Assembly (NCBI GenBank): GCA_036399175.1
Contig: DASWNP010000037.1
Location: 71,039 to 135,038 of the forward strand
From: DASWNP01 sp036399175
GTDB lineage: Bacteria; Acidobacteriota; Blastocatellia; Pyrinomonadales; Pyrinomonadaceae
Length of the DNA: 64,000 nt
Direction: 5' to 3'
This document shows, in pieces, positions 1 through 8,534 of the stretch. Under the pieces are notes generated by a model. That model was not told where the DNA came from. It saw nothing but the letters and a program-made list of their open reading frames with translations, and ran no database searches. How positions within the stretch are numbered: position 1 is the first letter of the stretch; every line of letters starts with the position of its first letter. Made by a program: the position numbers and the translations under genes.

Positions 1-1826
1 GCTGGGTCTGCTTCTACTACGACGAGACGCTCGGCCAGTACGTCTACGTCGGCATGCGCGAGCAGGCCGTGCAGAAGGACGAAGTCAGAGAGGGCGGCTT
101 CTCGGTGGTCGTTTCGGGTCTCTCGAAGGGCTGCGGCTCGTCGCGCGAGACAGCGCCTTACGCCGAGAAGTGGGCTGGCATCGAGCTTGTCATCGCCCGC
201 ACCATCGAGAAAATCTACGGGCAGAACGCGCAGAACATCGGTCTTCTGACTTCGACCGACTTCGGCCTCGTCGAGCGCATCCGTCGCGGCGAAGAGATTC
301 CTCTGGAAGAATTCACGCGCGGCCTCGACCCCATCTCGAAATCAATCGTCGAATACGGCGGCCTCTTCAACTATAACAAGGCGCGGCTCGCCGGAGAGAT
401 TCAGCCGCCCGCGCTTGAGACGAAAAAGCGCCCGATGAACATCGTCGAGAAAATCATCGCGCGCCACGCGTTTGTGCGCGCCGGAGAGATTGGCGTCGAA
501 GCCGTCAGGCCCGGCGATGCTCTGTTCGCCGTCGCAGACGTGCGTTTCTCGCACGAGTACGTGACGCCGATGGCCGAGTCGCTCTTCAAGCAGGCGCTAG
601 GGCGTGATGCGCGCGTCACCGAGCCCGAGTCGGTCTACGCCTTCCGCGACCACCTGACCTTCTTAGGCCGGGTGATGCCTGAGAAGCACCGCCAGATGGG
701 TCTGCTCGAACGTGCCGACGGCCTCGCCGTCACTCAGGCCAGCTTCACCGAAGAACAGGGCATACGCCTCTACGGCGAAAACCCGGAGGGCGGCTCGGAG
801 GCTATCTGTCATAATGCGGTCGTCGAAGACATCGCGCTGCCCGGCCAGATTGTCATCGGCACGGACTCGCACACCTGCATGGCGGGCGTGCTCGGCTGCT
901 TCGCCTTCGGCGTCGGCTCGACCGACATGGCGAACGCCTGGTACACAAAAGATATACGCATCCGCGTTCCCGAAACCGTCCGCTTCGTGCTCAAGGGCAG
1001 GAAGCGCTCGGACGTTTCGGCCAAAGACGTGATGCTCAAAATCCTCGCCACCGACTACATGAAGGAGGGCAAAGGCATCGGGCAGGTGCTTGAGTTCGCG
1101 GGCGAAGGTCTCAAAGAGATGTCGATTGACGAGCGCGCGACTCTGACCAACATGGCGGTCGAAGCCGGAGGCACGACCGGCATCATCGAGCCCGACGAAG
1201 TGACCCTCGAATATCTCACGCGCACGCGAGGGCTAGACCCCGCAGAGATTCGCAAAGGCTTTCTCCAGAGCGACCCCGACGCCGAGTATGCGGCGACTTT
1301 TGAAATCGACCTCTCGGAGATTCGCCCGATGGTTGCCACGCCCGGCGACCCGCGAAACGGCATCAACATCGACGAGCTGCCCGAAGAGATTCGCATCGAC
1401 ACCGCTTACGGCGGCTCTTGCACCGGCGGCAAGATGGCCGACATGGATATGTACGCAGCCGTGCTCAGTCGCGCCGTCGAGCAGGGTCGGCGTGTTGCGC
1501 CCGGCGTGCAGCTCTATCTACAGTTCGGCTCGCAGAAGATTAAGGAGTACGCCAGAGAGCGCGGCTACCTCGAAATCTTCGAGCGCGTAGGCGCGGAACT
1601 CATCGACCCGAGTTGCGGCGCGTGCATCAACGCCGGGCCCGGCGCATCGCGCTCGCCCGAGCAGGTGACCATCAGCGCGCAGAACCGAAACTTCCCCGGC
1701 AGGAGCGGCCCCGGCAAGGTCTATCTCGCCTCGCCATACGTCGTCGCGGCCTCGGCCATCGCCGGTCGCATCGTCGAGCCGGAAGAGTTTCTTCGCGTCG
1801 GCGAAGAAGAGCTGGTCGGCGTCTGA
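1..1826 (+). CDS. Aconitase/isopropylmalate dehydratase-family protein, swivel domain first (5' truncated)
   Basis: Predicted [4Fe-4S] hydro-lyase of the aconitase/homoaconitase/LeuCD superfamily. The frame stays open upstream of the first ATG (base 54) to the window edge and reads WVCFYYDETLGQYVYVG, so the gene begins outside the window. Counting from that ATG, residues ~20-115 form a LeuD-like swivel domain with the KGCGSSRE active-site loop. Residues ~125-590 form a LeuC/aconitase core with GTDSHT, GGSCTGGKM and DPSCGACINAGPG, which supply cluster cysteines and substrate contacts. Classical AcnA and LeuC/LeuD place the swivel domain C-terminally or on a separate chain; here it precedes the core, as in AcnB. 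The substrate cannot be told from sequence; the TCA cycle (an icd lies at 56 kb) and leucine or lysine routes all fit. The stop shares one base with the next start (TGATG), so the two are probably co-translated. Confidence 0.85.
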   Translation, partial: WVCFYYDETLGQYVYVGMREQAVQKDEVREGGFSVVVSGLSKGCGSSRETAPYAEKWAGIELVIARTIEKIYGQNAQNIGLLTSTDFGLVERIRRGEEIPLEEFTRGLDPISKSIVEYGGLFNYNKARLAGEIQPPALETKKRPMNIVEKIIARHAFVRAGEIGVEAVRPGDALFAVADVRFSHEYVTPMAESLFKQALGRDARVTEPESVYAFRDHLTFLGRVMPEKHRQMGLLERADGLAVTQASFTEEQGIRLYGENPEGGSEAICHNAVVEDIALPGQIVIGTDSHTCMAGVLGCFAFGVGSTDMANAWYTKDIRIRVPETVRFVLKGRKRSDVSAKDVMLKILATDYMKEGKGIGQVLEFAGEGLKEMSIDERATLTNMAVEAGGTTGIIEPDEVTLEYLTRTRGLDPAEIRKGFLQSDPDAEYAATFEIDLSEIRPMVATPGDPRNGINIDELPEEIRIDTAYGGSCTGGKMADMDMYAAVLSRAVEQGRRVAPGVQLYLQFGSQKIKEYARERGYLEIFERVGAELIDPSCGACINAGPGASRSPEQVTISAQNRNFPGRSGPGKVYLASPYVVAASAIAGRIVEPEEFLRVGEEELVGV

Positions 1827-2386
1827 TGTTGAAGTATCTGGGCAGCGCGGCGGACGTGAGCGAGCGCAGGCGCAAGTACGCGCGCACGGAGCGCGAGCGC
1901 CGCTTCTTGCTGCGCGAGCTGCCCGAGGGGCTCGGCCTCGCCGACTATCACACGCAGATTTTCGACAACTACATCACGGGCACGCGCCTTCGCCTGCGCA
2001 AAGTGCGCGTGCCCCGAACGCGTGAGTGGACTTGGAAACTCACGCAGAAGTTCGCGCCCGACCCCGCAGACTTCTCGCGCACCTTCATCACCAACATCTA
2101 TCTTTCGCAGTACGAGTACGAAACGCTCGCCGTCTTCGAGGGCAACGAGCTACGCAAGAACCGCTACCCCTTCGAGCACGAAGGGCGCGCTTACTCCATC
2201 GACGTTTTCCTCGGCGCTCTGCACGGACTCATTCTCGCCGAGACCGAGTTTGAGACCGACGAGGAGATAGACGCCCTGCCCCTGCCCTCCTTCGCCGTGC
2301 TCGACGTGACGAACGAAGAGACGTTCACGGGCGCGAGCCTCGTCCACCTGACGAGCGAGCGCATTCGTGAGCTGCTGGCGAAATGA
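1826..2386 (+). CDS. CYTH/triphosphate tunnel metalloenzyme-like protein
   Basis: 186-residue protein of the CYTH fold (adenylate cyclase CyaB/thiamine triphosphatase superfamily), whose members act on triphosphate substrates inside a beta-tunnel. Visible hallmarks are the charged N-terminal ERERRFL strand, a basic LRLRKV strand, the WKLTQKF strand, the SIDVF strand and an acidic AETEFETDEE stretch that would bind metal. The ATG at 1826 is chosen because it overlaps the upstream stop and the ERERRF motif follows 20 residues later; an open frame running further upstream only overlaps the aconitase gene. The family is clear but the substrate is not; thiamine triphosphate, tripolyphosphate or a nucleotide are all possible. 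Confidence 0.75.
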   Translation: MLKYLGSAADVSERRRKYARTERERRFLLRELPEGLGLADYHTQIFDNYITGTRLRLRKVRVPRTREWTWKLTQKFAPDPADFSRTFITNIYLSQYEYETLAVFEGNELRKNRYPFEHEGRAYSIDVFLGALHGLILAETEFETDEEIDALPLPSFAVLDVTNEETFTGASLVHLTSERIRELLAK

Positions 2387-2448
2387 GTCGGACGTTCGAT
2401 TAGAAGCGCCTTCATCAATGTGCTGACCGGCAAGCGAGGTCTCAGGTT

Positions 2449-2667
2449 ATGAATCGAGCGAGCGGGATGATGTTAGTGATGGCCGGCATCGGCGCGGTCG
2501 TCGTTGGGCTGCTCTTGATGTCGGGCGCGCTCTCCTGGTTCGGTCGTCTGCCGGGCGATTTCAGGTTCGGCAGCGAGCGCTTTAGAGTCTACGTGCCTCT
2601 GGCTTCGATGCTGCTCGTCTCGCTCGTGCTCAGCCTGATTTTCTACCTGCTCAGACGTTTCTTCTAA
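2449..2667 (+). CDS. DUF2905 small membrane protein
   Basis: 72-residue protein with two predicted transmembrane helices: residues ~8-28 (MLVMAGIGAVVVGLLLMSG) and ~48-68 (VPLASMLLVSLVLSLIFYLL). The linker WFGRLPGDFRFGSERFRVYVPL is the signature of the DUF2905 family. Its function is unknown. It lies 62 bp after the CYTH gene and 5 bp before the DUF488 gene on the same strand, which suggests a shared transcript. Confidence 0.8.
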   Translation: MNRASGMMLVMAGIGAVVVGLLLMSGALSWFGRLPGDFRFGSERFRVYVPLASMLLVSLVLSLIFYLLRRFF

Positions 2668-2672
2668 AACAG

Positions 2673-3155
2673 ATGTCCGCTCAGACGCCTTCTTCGCTTC
2701 CGACCATCTACACCATCGGGCATGGACGCCACGCCTTCGCAGACTTCCTCTCGCTCCTCAGCCAACACCGGATAGCTCTCGTCTGCGACGTGAGAAGCGC
2801 CGCTCGCTCGCGCTGGCCGCAGTATAACGGGCGCGTGCTGGAATCCCTGCTGCGCGAAGAGGGCATCGGTTACGAGTGGCTGCCGGAGTGCGGCGGGAAA
2901 GTCGTCGCGCCGCCCCCTGAGCTTGAGCGCGGGCTTGAACGCATCATGGAGCTGGCCTCCGAGATGCGCGTCGCGCTGCTGTGCTCCGAGTCGCAGCCTT
3001 TGACGAAGCACAGCCCTCAACCGCGCGCCAACTGTCACCGCGTCGGCCTTCTCTCCCCGCCCCTCAAAGCGCGCGGCGCACGCCTCCTGCACATCCTCCC
3101 CGACGGCGACCTCCTCGAACTCGACGAATCCGCCCTGCCCTCAATCTGGAAATGA
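2673..3155 (+). CDS. DUF488 domain protein
   Basis: 160-residue cytoplasmic protein of the DUF488 family. Diagnostic motifs are IYTIGHGRHAFADF at the N-terminus, the VCDVRSAARSRWPQYN strand-loop, GIGYEWLPECGG in the middle, and ALLCSESQPLTKH...NCHR, the Cys-Glu/Cys-His-Arg pair typical of the family. The biochemical role is not established. The stop codon falls at the first bases of a heptamer-arm inverted repeat (3151-3231), which probably also ends transcription between this gene and the facing MFS gene. Confidence 0.8.
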   Translation: MSAQTPSSLPTIYTIGHGRHAFADFLSLLSQHRIALVCDVRSAARSRWPQYNGRVLESLLREEGIGYEWLPECGGKVVAPPPELERGLERIMELASEMRVALLCSESQPLTKHSPQPRANCHRVGLLSPPLKARGARLLHILPDGDLLELDESALPSIWK

Positions 3156-3231
3156 TGAATGCGGCAGTGTGAATGATGAATGAAAGACAATTTGCTTTTC
3201 ATTCATCATTCATCATTCCGCATTCATCATT
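3151..3231. repeat. Heptamer-arm inverted repeat 1 (unit CATCATT)
   Basis: The left arm repeats ATGATGA/ATGCGG units. The loop is GAAAGACAATTTGCTTTTC and the right arm is TCATTCATCATTCATCATT and onward. It lies between the convergent DUF488 and MFS genes and supplies the last MFS codons (MMNAE-stop). It could act as a bidirectional terminator. Confidence 0.85.
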
Positions 3232-4445
3232 TGCTTCCGCGTGCGCGTGTAGTAGAGGGCGAGGAGCAGGGCTGCGAACATGATGACGGAGGCCGTGCCG
3301 AAGGTACGCAGGAGCGTGCGGTCGTCGATGTTGACGGGGCTGGTTGCGGTGGCGCTGTAGATGAGGTAGCCGCCGATGAGGGGGCCGATGGTGCGTGCGA
3401 GGCTGGCCGACGCCTGCGTCAAGCCCATGACGCCGCCCTGCTCGCCCGCGCCGACGCTCTTTGAAGCAAGGCTCATCAGCGAAGGCGTAGCGAAGGAGTT
3501 TCCGGTCGAAAAGACGGCGAGCAGCATCAGGAGCACCGTCAAACCCCCATTGAGCGGCCCGACGAAGGGCAGCACGAACAGGCTCGCCGCCAAAATGAAC
3601 GCCCCGGCGATGACGAGCGACATCTCTCCCCAGCGCTTCACCAGCCGCGCAATGAGGATTCCCTGAATGAGCGCCGAGATAGTGCCGATGTAGGCGAAGA
3701 GATAGCCGTTGTGCAGGGCGTCGTAGCCGTAGCGGTAGAGCGTGTAGAGCGGGAAGGTGGTCGTCATAATCGAGAAGGCGACGACGAAGAGAAAGTAGAT
3801 GGAGAGTACGAGGGCGAGATGCGGGCGCGCGAGCTGAGCGAGCAGGCTCGACCAGCCTTTGCGCGCCGCAGATGTGCGCGCCGGATGGTCGGGCGTGACG
3901 GTCTCAGGCAGGTTGAAGTAGAGCAGCACGGCATTTGCGAAGGCGAGGGCGGCGGCGAAGTAGAACGGCATCTGGATGCCCCAGCGACTCAGAACTCCGC
4001 CGATGGCCGGGCCTAAGATGAAGCCGAGACCGAAGGCCGCGCCGAACAACCCCATGCCGCGCGCACGCGTCTCGGGCGTCGTGATGTCGGCGACGTAAGC
4101 TTGCGCCGTCGAGATGTTGCCGCCCGTGATGCCGTCGAGGATGCGCCCGGCGAAGAGCATCCAGAGCGTCGTCGCCGCGCCCATCAGGAGAAAGCCGACG
4201 CCCGTCCCGATGATGCTCAAGAGCAACACAGGCCGCCGCCCGTACCTGTCCGACAGCCTTCCCAGAACAGGCGTGAAGATGAGCTGCATTATCGAGTAAG
4301 AAGCCAGAAGCCAGCCCAGAGCGCGCGGCGTCGCATTAAACAGCTCGCTCTCGACATACAAGGGCAAGACCGGAATGACGATGCCGAAGCCGACCAGGTC
4401 GATGAAGACAGTGATGAAGATAACCAGCAGAGGGGAACGATTCAT
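3213..4445 (-). CDS. MFS transporter, TetA-like drug efflux type
   Basis: 410-residue inner-membrane major facilitator with about 12 hydrophobic segments. Residues ~10-30 give FITVFIDLVGFGIVIPVLPLY, typical of TetA/DHA1 antiporters. Motif A appears as GRLSDRYGRRPVLL after TM2, and motif C-like GAAFGLGFILGPAIGG lies in TM5, supporting proton-coupled drug export. The substrate is unknown. The last residues (MMNAE) and the stop are encoded by the right arm of the 3151-3231 inverted repeat. No clear ribosome binding site precedes the start because another repeat (4446-4530) abuts it, so translation initiation may be weak or depend on that structure. Confidence 0.85.
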   Translation of the reverse strand: MNRSPLLVIFITVFIDLVGFGIVIPVLPLYVESELFNATPRALGWLLASYSIMQLIFTPVLGRLSDRYGRRPVLLLSIIGTGVGFLLMGAATTLWMLFAGRILDGITGGNISTAQAYVADITTPETRARGMGLFGAAFGLGFILGPAIGGVLSRWGIQMPFYFAAALAFANAVLLYFNLPETVTPDHPARTSAARKGWSSLLAQLARPHLALVLSIYFLFVVAFSIMTTTFPLYTLYRYGYDALHNGYLFAYIGTISALIQGILIARLVKRWGEMSLVIAGAFILAASLFVLPFVGPLNGGLTVLLMLLAVFSTGNSFATPSLMSLASKSVGAGEQGGVMGLTQASASLARTIGPLIGGYLIYSATATSPVNIDDRTLLRTFGTASVIMFAALLLALYYTRTRKQMMNAE

Positions 4446-4530
4446 GGATGGTAAATGGTAAATCGTAAATGGTAAATGGTGACGAGGTTAAAGCCATTAT
4501 CTATTCACCATTTACCATTTACCATTCACC
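4446..4530. repeat. Heptamer-arm inverted repeat 2 (unit GGTAAAT)
   Basis: The left arm is four or five GGTAAAT/CGTAAAT units, the loop carries GAGGTTAAAGCCATTATC, and the right arm is TTCACCATTTACCATTTACC and onward. It lies between doxX and the downstream MFS gene, touching the MFS start codon. Confidence 0.85.
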
Positions 4531-4533
4531 AGT

Positions 4534-4980
4534 TCAGTATCTGCGCCCTCCGCGCCCGCGCATGAGAGTTTCGTCGATGGAGGCGCGGCCGCCGCCCGCG
4601 ATGAGCAGCGCGACCGCCATGCCCGTGAGGGCGACCGTGTACTCGATGCCCTTGCTCGACATGAAGAAGCCGCCGCTCCAGTGGACGCCGAACATGGCGA
4701 CGAGCATGACGGGGAGGATGAAGAGCGCGCCGAGGCGCGTCAGGAGTCCGACGAGCACGAGCGCGCCGCCGATTAGCTCGGCGAAGGCAGCCGCGCCGAG
4801 CCAGAGCCAGGCGGGTCGTAAATTCATCGGCGCAGTTCCAGCCGTGAAGGCTGAGAGTCCCCTCCCGCCCCAGACGCCGAACACCTTCTGCGCGCCGTGC
4901 GCGATGAAGATGAGGCCGAGCGCAAGACGCAGAGGCAGAGTGAACCAGGTTCGCGAGGTGGCAATCAAACGTCGAAACAT
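4534..4980 (-). CDS. DoxX family membrane protein
   Basis: 148-residue protein with four predicted membrane helices and the DoxX signature LRLALGLIFIAHGAQKVFGVWGG near the N-terminus, followed by AELIGGALVLVGLLTRLGAL and a C-terminal GIEYTVALTGMAVALLIAGGG helix. DoxX proteins are small integral membrane proteins, some linked to thiosulfate:quinone oxidoreductase or oxidative stress, but the role here is open. The ribosome binding site and first codons are duplicated in tandem just upstream (4968-5025). The upstream copy gives a four-codon open frame, MFRR-stop, ending 14 bases before the true start. Confidence 0.85.
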   Translation of the reverse strand: MFRRLIATSRTWFTLPLRLALGLIFIAHGAQKVFGVWGGRGLSAFTAGTAPMNLRPAWLWLGAAAFAELIGGALVLVGLLTRLGALFILPVMLVAMFGVHWSGGFFMSSKGIEYTVALTGMAVALLIAGGGRASIDETLMRGRGGRRY

Positions 4981-5025
4981 ATCTCAATGCCCTTTCAACG
5001 TCGAAACATATCTCAGTGCCCTTTC
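4968..5025 (-). repeat. 29-bp tandem duplication covering the doxX start region
   Basis: Two copies, 4968-4996 and 4997-5025, differing by one base, each reading on the minus strand as GAAAGGGCA(T/C)TGAGAT then ATGTTTCGACGTT. The outer copy is cut after MFRR by a TGA made at the junction; the inner copy continues as MFRRLIA in doxX. This makes a mini-ORF ahead of doxX. Confidence 0.85.
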
Positions 5026-5393
5026 TTCGACTCCATATTTCTACGGCATCACTGAAAGAGGGCGTCGGCTGAAGGTAGAGCGCGCCGGAGGCGTCAACAC
5101 TCCCTTTCGCGCAGCACACGAAAACAAACGGCTGAAGGACGCGCCCGGCCTTTGCTCTGTCTCGAAGTGCAAGAGTAACACGGGTTGTTTTATCACACCC
5201 TCTCCGGTGCGCTACGCAGAGAGCAATCGAGTGCGTCGGCGCTGGCGCGAATCGGGAGGCGCTTGCACGTCCGTCTCTTCGCGGCGTCGGCCTCAGACTA
5301 CCCCGCGCCCCTTTTCTGGACGCTCGACGCGCCTCTGGGCTACACTCGAAGAGTCAACCCTCAATCAAGCGAAATACTTTCGGCGAGCTGCTT
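5026..5393. other. Divergent intergenic region doxX / FNR-like gene
   Basis: About 370 bases of non-coding sequence between two divergently transcribed genes. It presumably holds both promoters. I see no strong -35/-10 pair, operator palindrome or small gene in it. Confidence 0.5.
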
Positions 5394-6107
5394 ATGAAAA
5401 ACGTAGAGACGCGCACCCTCGTCATCAAGCGCATCCACGAAGAGGCGCGCGACATACGCGCTTTCGATACTGTGCCCGAAGACGCGGCGGGCGACGCTCC
5501 CCCGATCTCTTTCGTCCCCGGACAGGTGGCCGTGCTCGGCGTTGCGGGCGACGCGGAGAAGCCCGGCTACTTCGCCATCGCCAGCGCGCCCGAAGATGAA
5601 GAGATGGAGTTTTTAATCAAGCGCGCCGAGCGAGGCGCGGGGCGTTTGATTTACGAGATGGGCGTCGGCGACCGCCTTGAGCTGCGCGCCATTGCCGGGC
5701 ACGGCTATCCGATGGACGAACATAAGGGGAGGGATTTGGTCTTCGTGGCGATGGGGACGGGCGTCGCCCCTCTGCGCTCTGCGCTCCGCCACGCGCTCGC
5801 GCGAGCAGACGACTTCGGCCAGATAGTCGTGCTCTACGGGGCGCGCACGCCCGAAGATTTCTGCTACCGCGACGAGGTGGAGGACTGGCGAGCGGCGGGA
5901 GTCGAGATGCGGCAGGTCATCTCCAAGCCGGACGGCTACGAGTGGTCGGGCTCGACCGGCTACGTTCAATCTTTGCTCGACAACGTGCTGCCCAACCTCT
6001 CCGACCCCGTCGCCCTCATCTGCGGCTCGCGCGACATGATTGAGCAGACGCGCGACCGCTTGCAGGAGATGGGATTCGACCCTGAAGATATTCTGACGAA
6101 CTACTAG
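5394..6107 (+). CDS. FAD/NAD(P)-binding oxidoreductase, ferredoxin reductase type
   Basis: 237-residue flavoprotein reductase. Residues ~1-105 form the FAD-binding barrel with GYFAIAS in the position of the flavin RxYS-type motif. Residues ~115-237 form the NAD(P) domain with VAMGTGVAPLRSAL (pyrophosphate loop), YGARTPEDFCYRDE and the C-terminal ICGSRDMIEQTRDRL plus an aromatic end (TNY). The size and lack of a [2Fe-2S] cysteine set resemble electron-transfer subunits such as hydrogenase gamma or dihydroorotate dehydrogenase type, but no partner oxidoreductase gene is adjacent. It is monocistronic, bounded downstream by a heptamer-arm repeat at 6111. Confidence 0.8.
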   Translation: MKNVETRTLVIKRIHEEARDIRAFDTVPEDAAGDAPPISFVPGQVAVLGVAGDAEKPGYFAIASAPEDEEMEFLIKRAERGAGRLIYEMGVGDRLELRAIAGHGYPMDEHKGRDLVFVAMGTGVAPLRSALRHALARADDFGQIVVLYGARTPEDFCYRDEVEDWRAAGVEMRQVISKPDGYEWSGSTGYVQSLLDNVLPNLSDPVALICGSRDMIEQTRDRLQEMGFDPEDILTNY

Positions 6108-6110
6108 AAA

Positions 6111-6205
6111 ACAAATGATGAATGCGGAATGATGAATGATGAATGAAAAGACAAACTGCCTTCTGCTTTTCATTCATCATTCATCATTCATCATTCCGCA
6201 TTTGT
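6111..6205. repeat. Heptamer-arm inverted repeat 3 (unit CATCATT)
   Basis: The arms ATGATGAATGCGGAATGATG... and TCATTCATCATTCATCATT... are complementary over about 35 bp. The loop is GAAAAGACAAACTGCCTTC plus TGCTTTTC. It starts 4 bases after the oxidoreductase stop codon. Confidence 0.85.
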
Positions 6206-6235
6206 CTTCAATTTTTCTCTTGAGGAGCCCAGCCA

Positions 6236-8383
6236 ATGTTTCTCTCTGAACACTTAAGAAAACTTCGCACGCCGCTCGTATCTCTGCTGATGCTCGGGCT
6301 CGTCGTCTCTCTTGCGTCGGGGCGGGGAGCGAACGCCTACGCTCAAGCCTCTGCGGGCAAGAAGCCTGTGACGCACGAGGCCATCTGGCTGATGAAGCGC
6401 GTGGGCGCGCCCGCGCCGAGCCCTGACGGCAAGTGGGTCGTCTTCTCCGTCACCGAGCCCGCCTACGACGATAAGGAGCAGGTCTCAGACCTCTGGCTCG
6501 TGCCTTCGGACGGAAGCGCGAAGCCGCGCCGGCTGACGGCGACGAAGGGCGGCGAGAGCGGTATGGCTTGGAGTCCCGACAGTCGCCGGCTCGCCTTCTC
6601 CGCCAAGCGCGAGGGCGACGAGGTCAATCAAATCTACATCATCAACGTCGCCGAGGGCGGCGAGGCCGTGCGCGCGACGACGCTCTCGACGGGCGCGCGC
6701 TCGCCGCAGTGGCGACCCGACGGGCAAGCCCTGCTTTTTTCGAGCGGCGTCTTTCCCGGCGCTTCGGACGACGAGGCCAACAAGAAGCTGGCCGCCGAGC
6801 GCAAGGCTCTCAAATATCGTGCGCGCGTCTACGACAAGTTCCCCATTCGTCGCTGGGACAGGTGGCTCGAAGACACGCAGACGCACATCTTCGTCCAGAC
6901 GCTTGAGCCCGGTGCGAAACCCCGCGACCTTCTGGCCGGAACGCGCCTCGTCGCCGAGCGCGGCTTCGCCGGACGCGCCTCGGATTCTGCCGACGAGCTG
7001 GACGCCGTCTGGACGCCCGACGGCCAGTCCGTCATCTTCGTCGCCACCACGCAGAGCCACACCGCCGCCTACGCCAATTTCAACCTGCATCTCTACAGGG
7101 TCGGCGCGGCGGGCGGACAGGAGCCCGTCCAACTGACCAACGGCAAGGACGATTACAGTCGCCCCGTCTTCAGCCCCGACGGCAAGCGGCTCTATTGCAG
7201 CTTCACGAAGGATACGGGCAAGGTCTACAACCTCGACCGCATCGCCATGTTCAACTGGCCTGCGCTCGGCGAGCCCGTCGTCGTCACGCCCACCTTCGAC
7301 CGCTCCGTCTCCGGCTTCGCCCTCACGCCCGACAGCAAGACCATCTACCTGCTCGCCGAAGACGCCGGGCACGAAAAACTCTACAGCGTCGCTGCGACGG
7401 GCGGCGAAGTGCGCCTCGCTCACGACTTGCAGAGCGGCGTCTATACGAATCTGAGAATACCTGAGCGCGCCTCGTCCACTCTTCTCTTCGCCGGTTGGGA
7501 GAGCGCCATCAGCCCCAACGAGATTGTGCGCATCGACCTTTCGAGCAAACGCCACCGCGCGCTCACGGATTTCAACGCCGAGCGCGTCGCCCAAATCGAC
7601 TGGCAGCCCCTGCGCGAGTTCTGGTTCACCAGCAAGAAGGGCAAGCGCATTCACAACATGATGGCGCTTCCGCCCGGCTTCGACCCGAACAGGAAATACC
7701 CGCTCTTCGTCGTCATTCACGGCGGGCCTCATAGCATGTGGCGCGACTCATTCAGCCTGCGCTGGAACTACCACCTTCTGGGTCGCCCCGGCTACGTCGT
7801 CCTTCTGACCAACTACACGGGCTCGACCGGCTTCGGCGAGAAGTTCGCGCAGGACATACAGGGCGACCCCTTCATCACGCCCGCAGACGAAATCAACGAG
7901 GCGGCCGACGAAGCCATCCGACAGTTTCCCTTCATCGACGGCACCAGGCAGGCCGCAGGCGGCGCAAGCTACGGCGGGCACCTCGCCAACTGGCTGCAAG
8001 CCACCACCACTCGCTACAAGTGTCTCATCAGCCACGCCGGGCTCATCAACCTCGAATCGCAGTGGGGCACCTCCGACAGCATCTATCACCGGGAGATAAA
8101 TAGCGGCGGCCCCGTCTGGGAACAGGGCGCGGTCTGGCGCGAGCAGAACCCCATCCGCTTCGCCAAAAACTTCCGCACGCCGATTCTTCTCTCCGTCGGC
8201 GAAAACGACTTCCGCGTGCCCCTCAACCAGACGCTTGAGAACTGGAGCGTCCTCCAGCGCCTCCAAGTCCCCAGCCGCCTCGTCGTCTGGCCTGACGAGA
8301 ACCACTGGATTCTCAAAGGCGAAAACAGCCGCTACTTCTACAAGGAAGTGCACGACTGGCTCGGAAAATATCTGGGAACGTAA
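6236..8383 (+). CDS. Secreted S9 family prolyl oligopeptidase-like peptidase
   Basis: 715-residue serine peptidase with an N-terminal signal segment (hydrophobic LVSLLMLGLVVSLASG, then ANAYAQA). Residues ~55-440 contain several PD40/WD40-like beta-propeller repeats (SPDGKWVVFS, WSPDSRRLAFS, FSPDGKRLYCS). Residues ~460-715 are an alpha/beta hydrolase domain. The catalytic triad is visible: Ser578 in GGASYGGHL, Asp658 in GENDFRVPL and His690 in DENHWIL, and HGGPH precedes as oxyanion region. It is expected to cut short peptides in the periplasm or outside the cell. GAGGAG precedes the ATG at 6236. A 23-bp perfect hairpin ends the transcript. Confidence 0.9.
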   Translation: MFLSEHLRKLRTPLVSLLMLGLVVSLASGRGANAYAQASAGKKPVTHEAIWLMKRVGAPAPSPDGKWVVFSVTEPAYDDKEQVSDLWLVPSDGSAKPRRLTATKGGESGMAWSPDSRRLAFSAKREGDEVNQIYIINVAEGGEAVRATTLSTGARSPQWRPDGQALLFSSGVFPGASDDEANKKLAAERKALKYRARVYDKFPIRRWDRWLEDTQTHIFVQTLEPGAKPRDLLAGTRLVAERGFAGRASDSADELDAVWTPDGQSVIFVATTQSHTAAYANFNLHLYRVGAAGGQEPVQLTNGKDDYSRPVFSPDGKRLYCSFTKDTGKVYNLDRIAMFNWPALGEPVVVTPTFDRSVSGFALTPDSKTIYLLAEDAGHEKLYSVAATGGEVRLAHDLQSGVYTNLRIPERASSTLLFAGWESAISPNEIVRIDLSSKRHRALTDFNAERVAQIDWQPLREFWFTSKKGKRIHNMMALPPGFDPNRKYPLFVVIHGGPHSMWRDSFSLRWNYHLLGRPGYVVLLTNYTGSTGFGEKFAQDIQGDPFITPADEINEAADEAIRQFPFIDGTRQAAGGASYGGHLANWLQATTTRYKCLISHAGLINLESQWGTSDSIYHREINSGGPVWEQGAVWREQNPIRFAKNFRTPILLSVGENDFRVPLNQTLENWSVLQRLQVPSRLVVWPDENHWILKGENSRYFYKEVHDWLGKYLGT

Positions 8384-8444
8384 GAGCCCGCTCACGCGTC
8401 TTATCGCCGTTTGCGAACGAGTACGACCGCCCGAAGAGGCGTCG

Positions 8445-8493
8445 AAACGAAGATGGGAAGGATTCTAATTTAGAATCCTTCCCATCTTCGTTT
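8445..8493. terminator. Bidirectional hairpin terminator
   Basis: A perfect 23-bp stem with a 3-base loop: 8445-8467 pairs with 8471-8493 (arm AAACGAAGATGGGAAGGATT, then CTA). With one bulged base it extends further. A-rich and T-rich ends flank the stem on both strands, and it lies between two convergent genes. Confidence 0.85.
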
Positions 8494-8534
8494 GACGCAT
8501 CTTCCGTTGCCCGCCGGTAAAGGAGCCCCGGCCT

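Noticed and set aside
4469..5599. 376-residue plus-strand frame spanning doxX antisense, the spacer and part of the FNR-like gene
   Set aside because: It runs through three unrelated regions and two repeats; both flanking genes are well supported in other frames.
6485..7732. 415-residue minus-strand open frame
   Set aside because: Shadow of the S9 peptidase, which has a complete catalytic triad and signal peptide on the plus strand.
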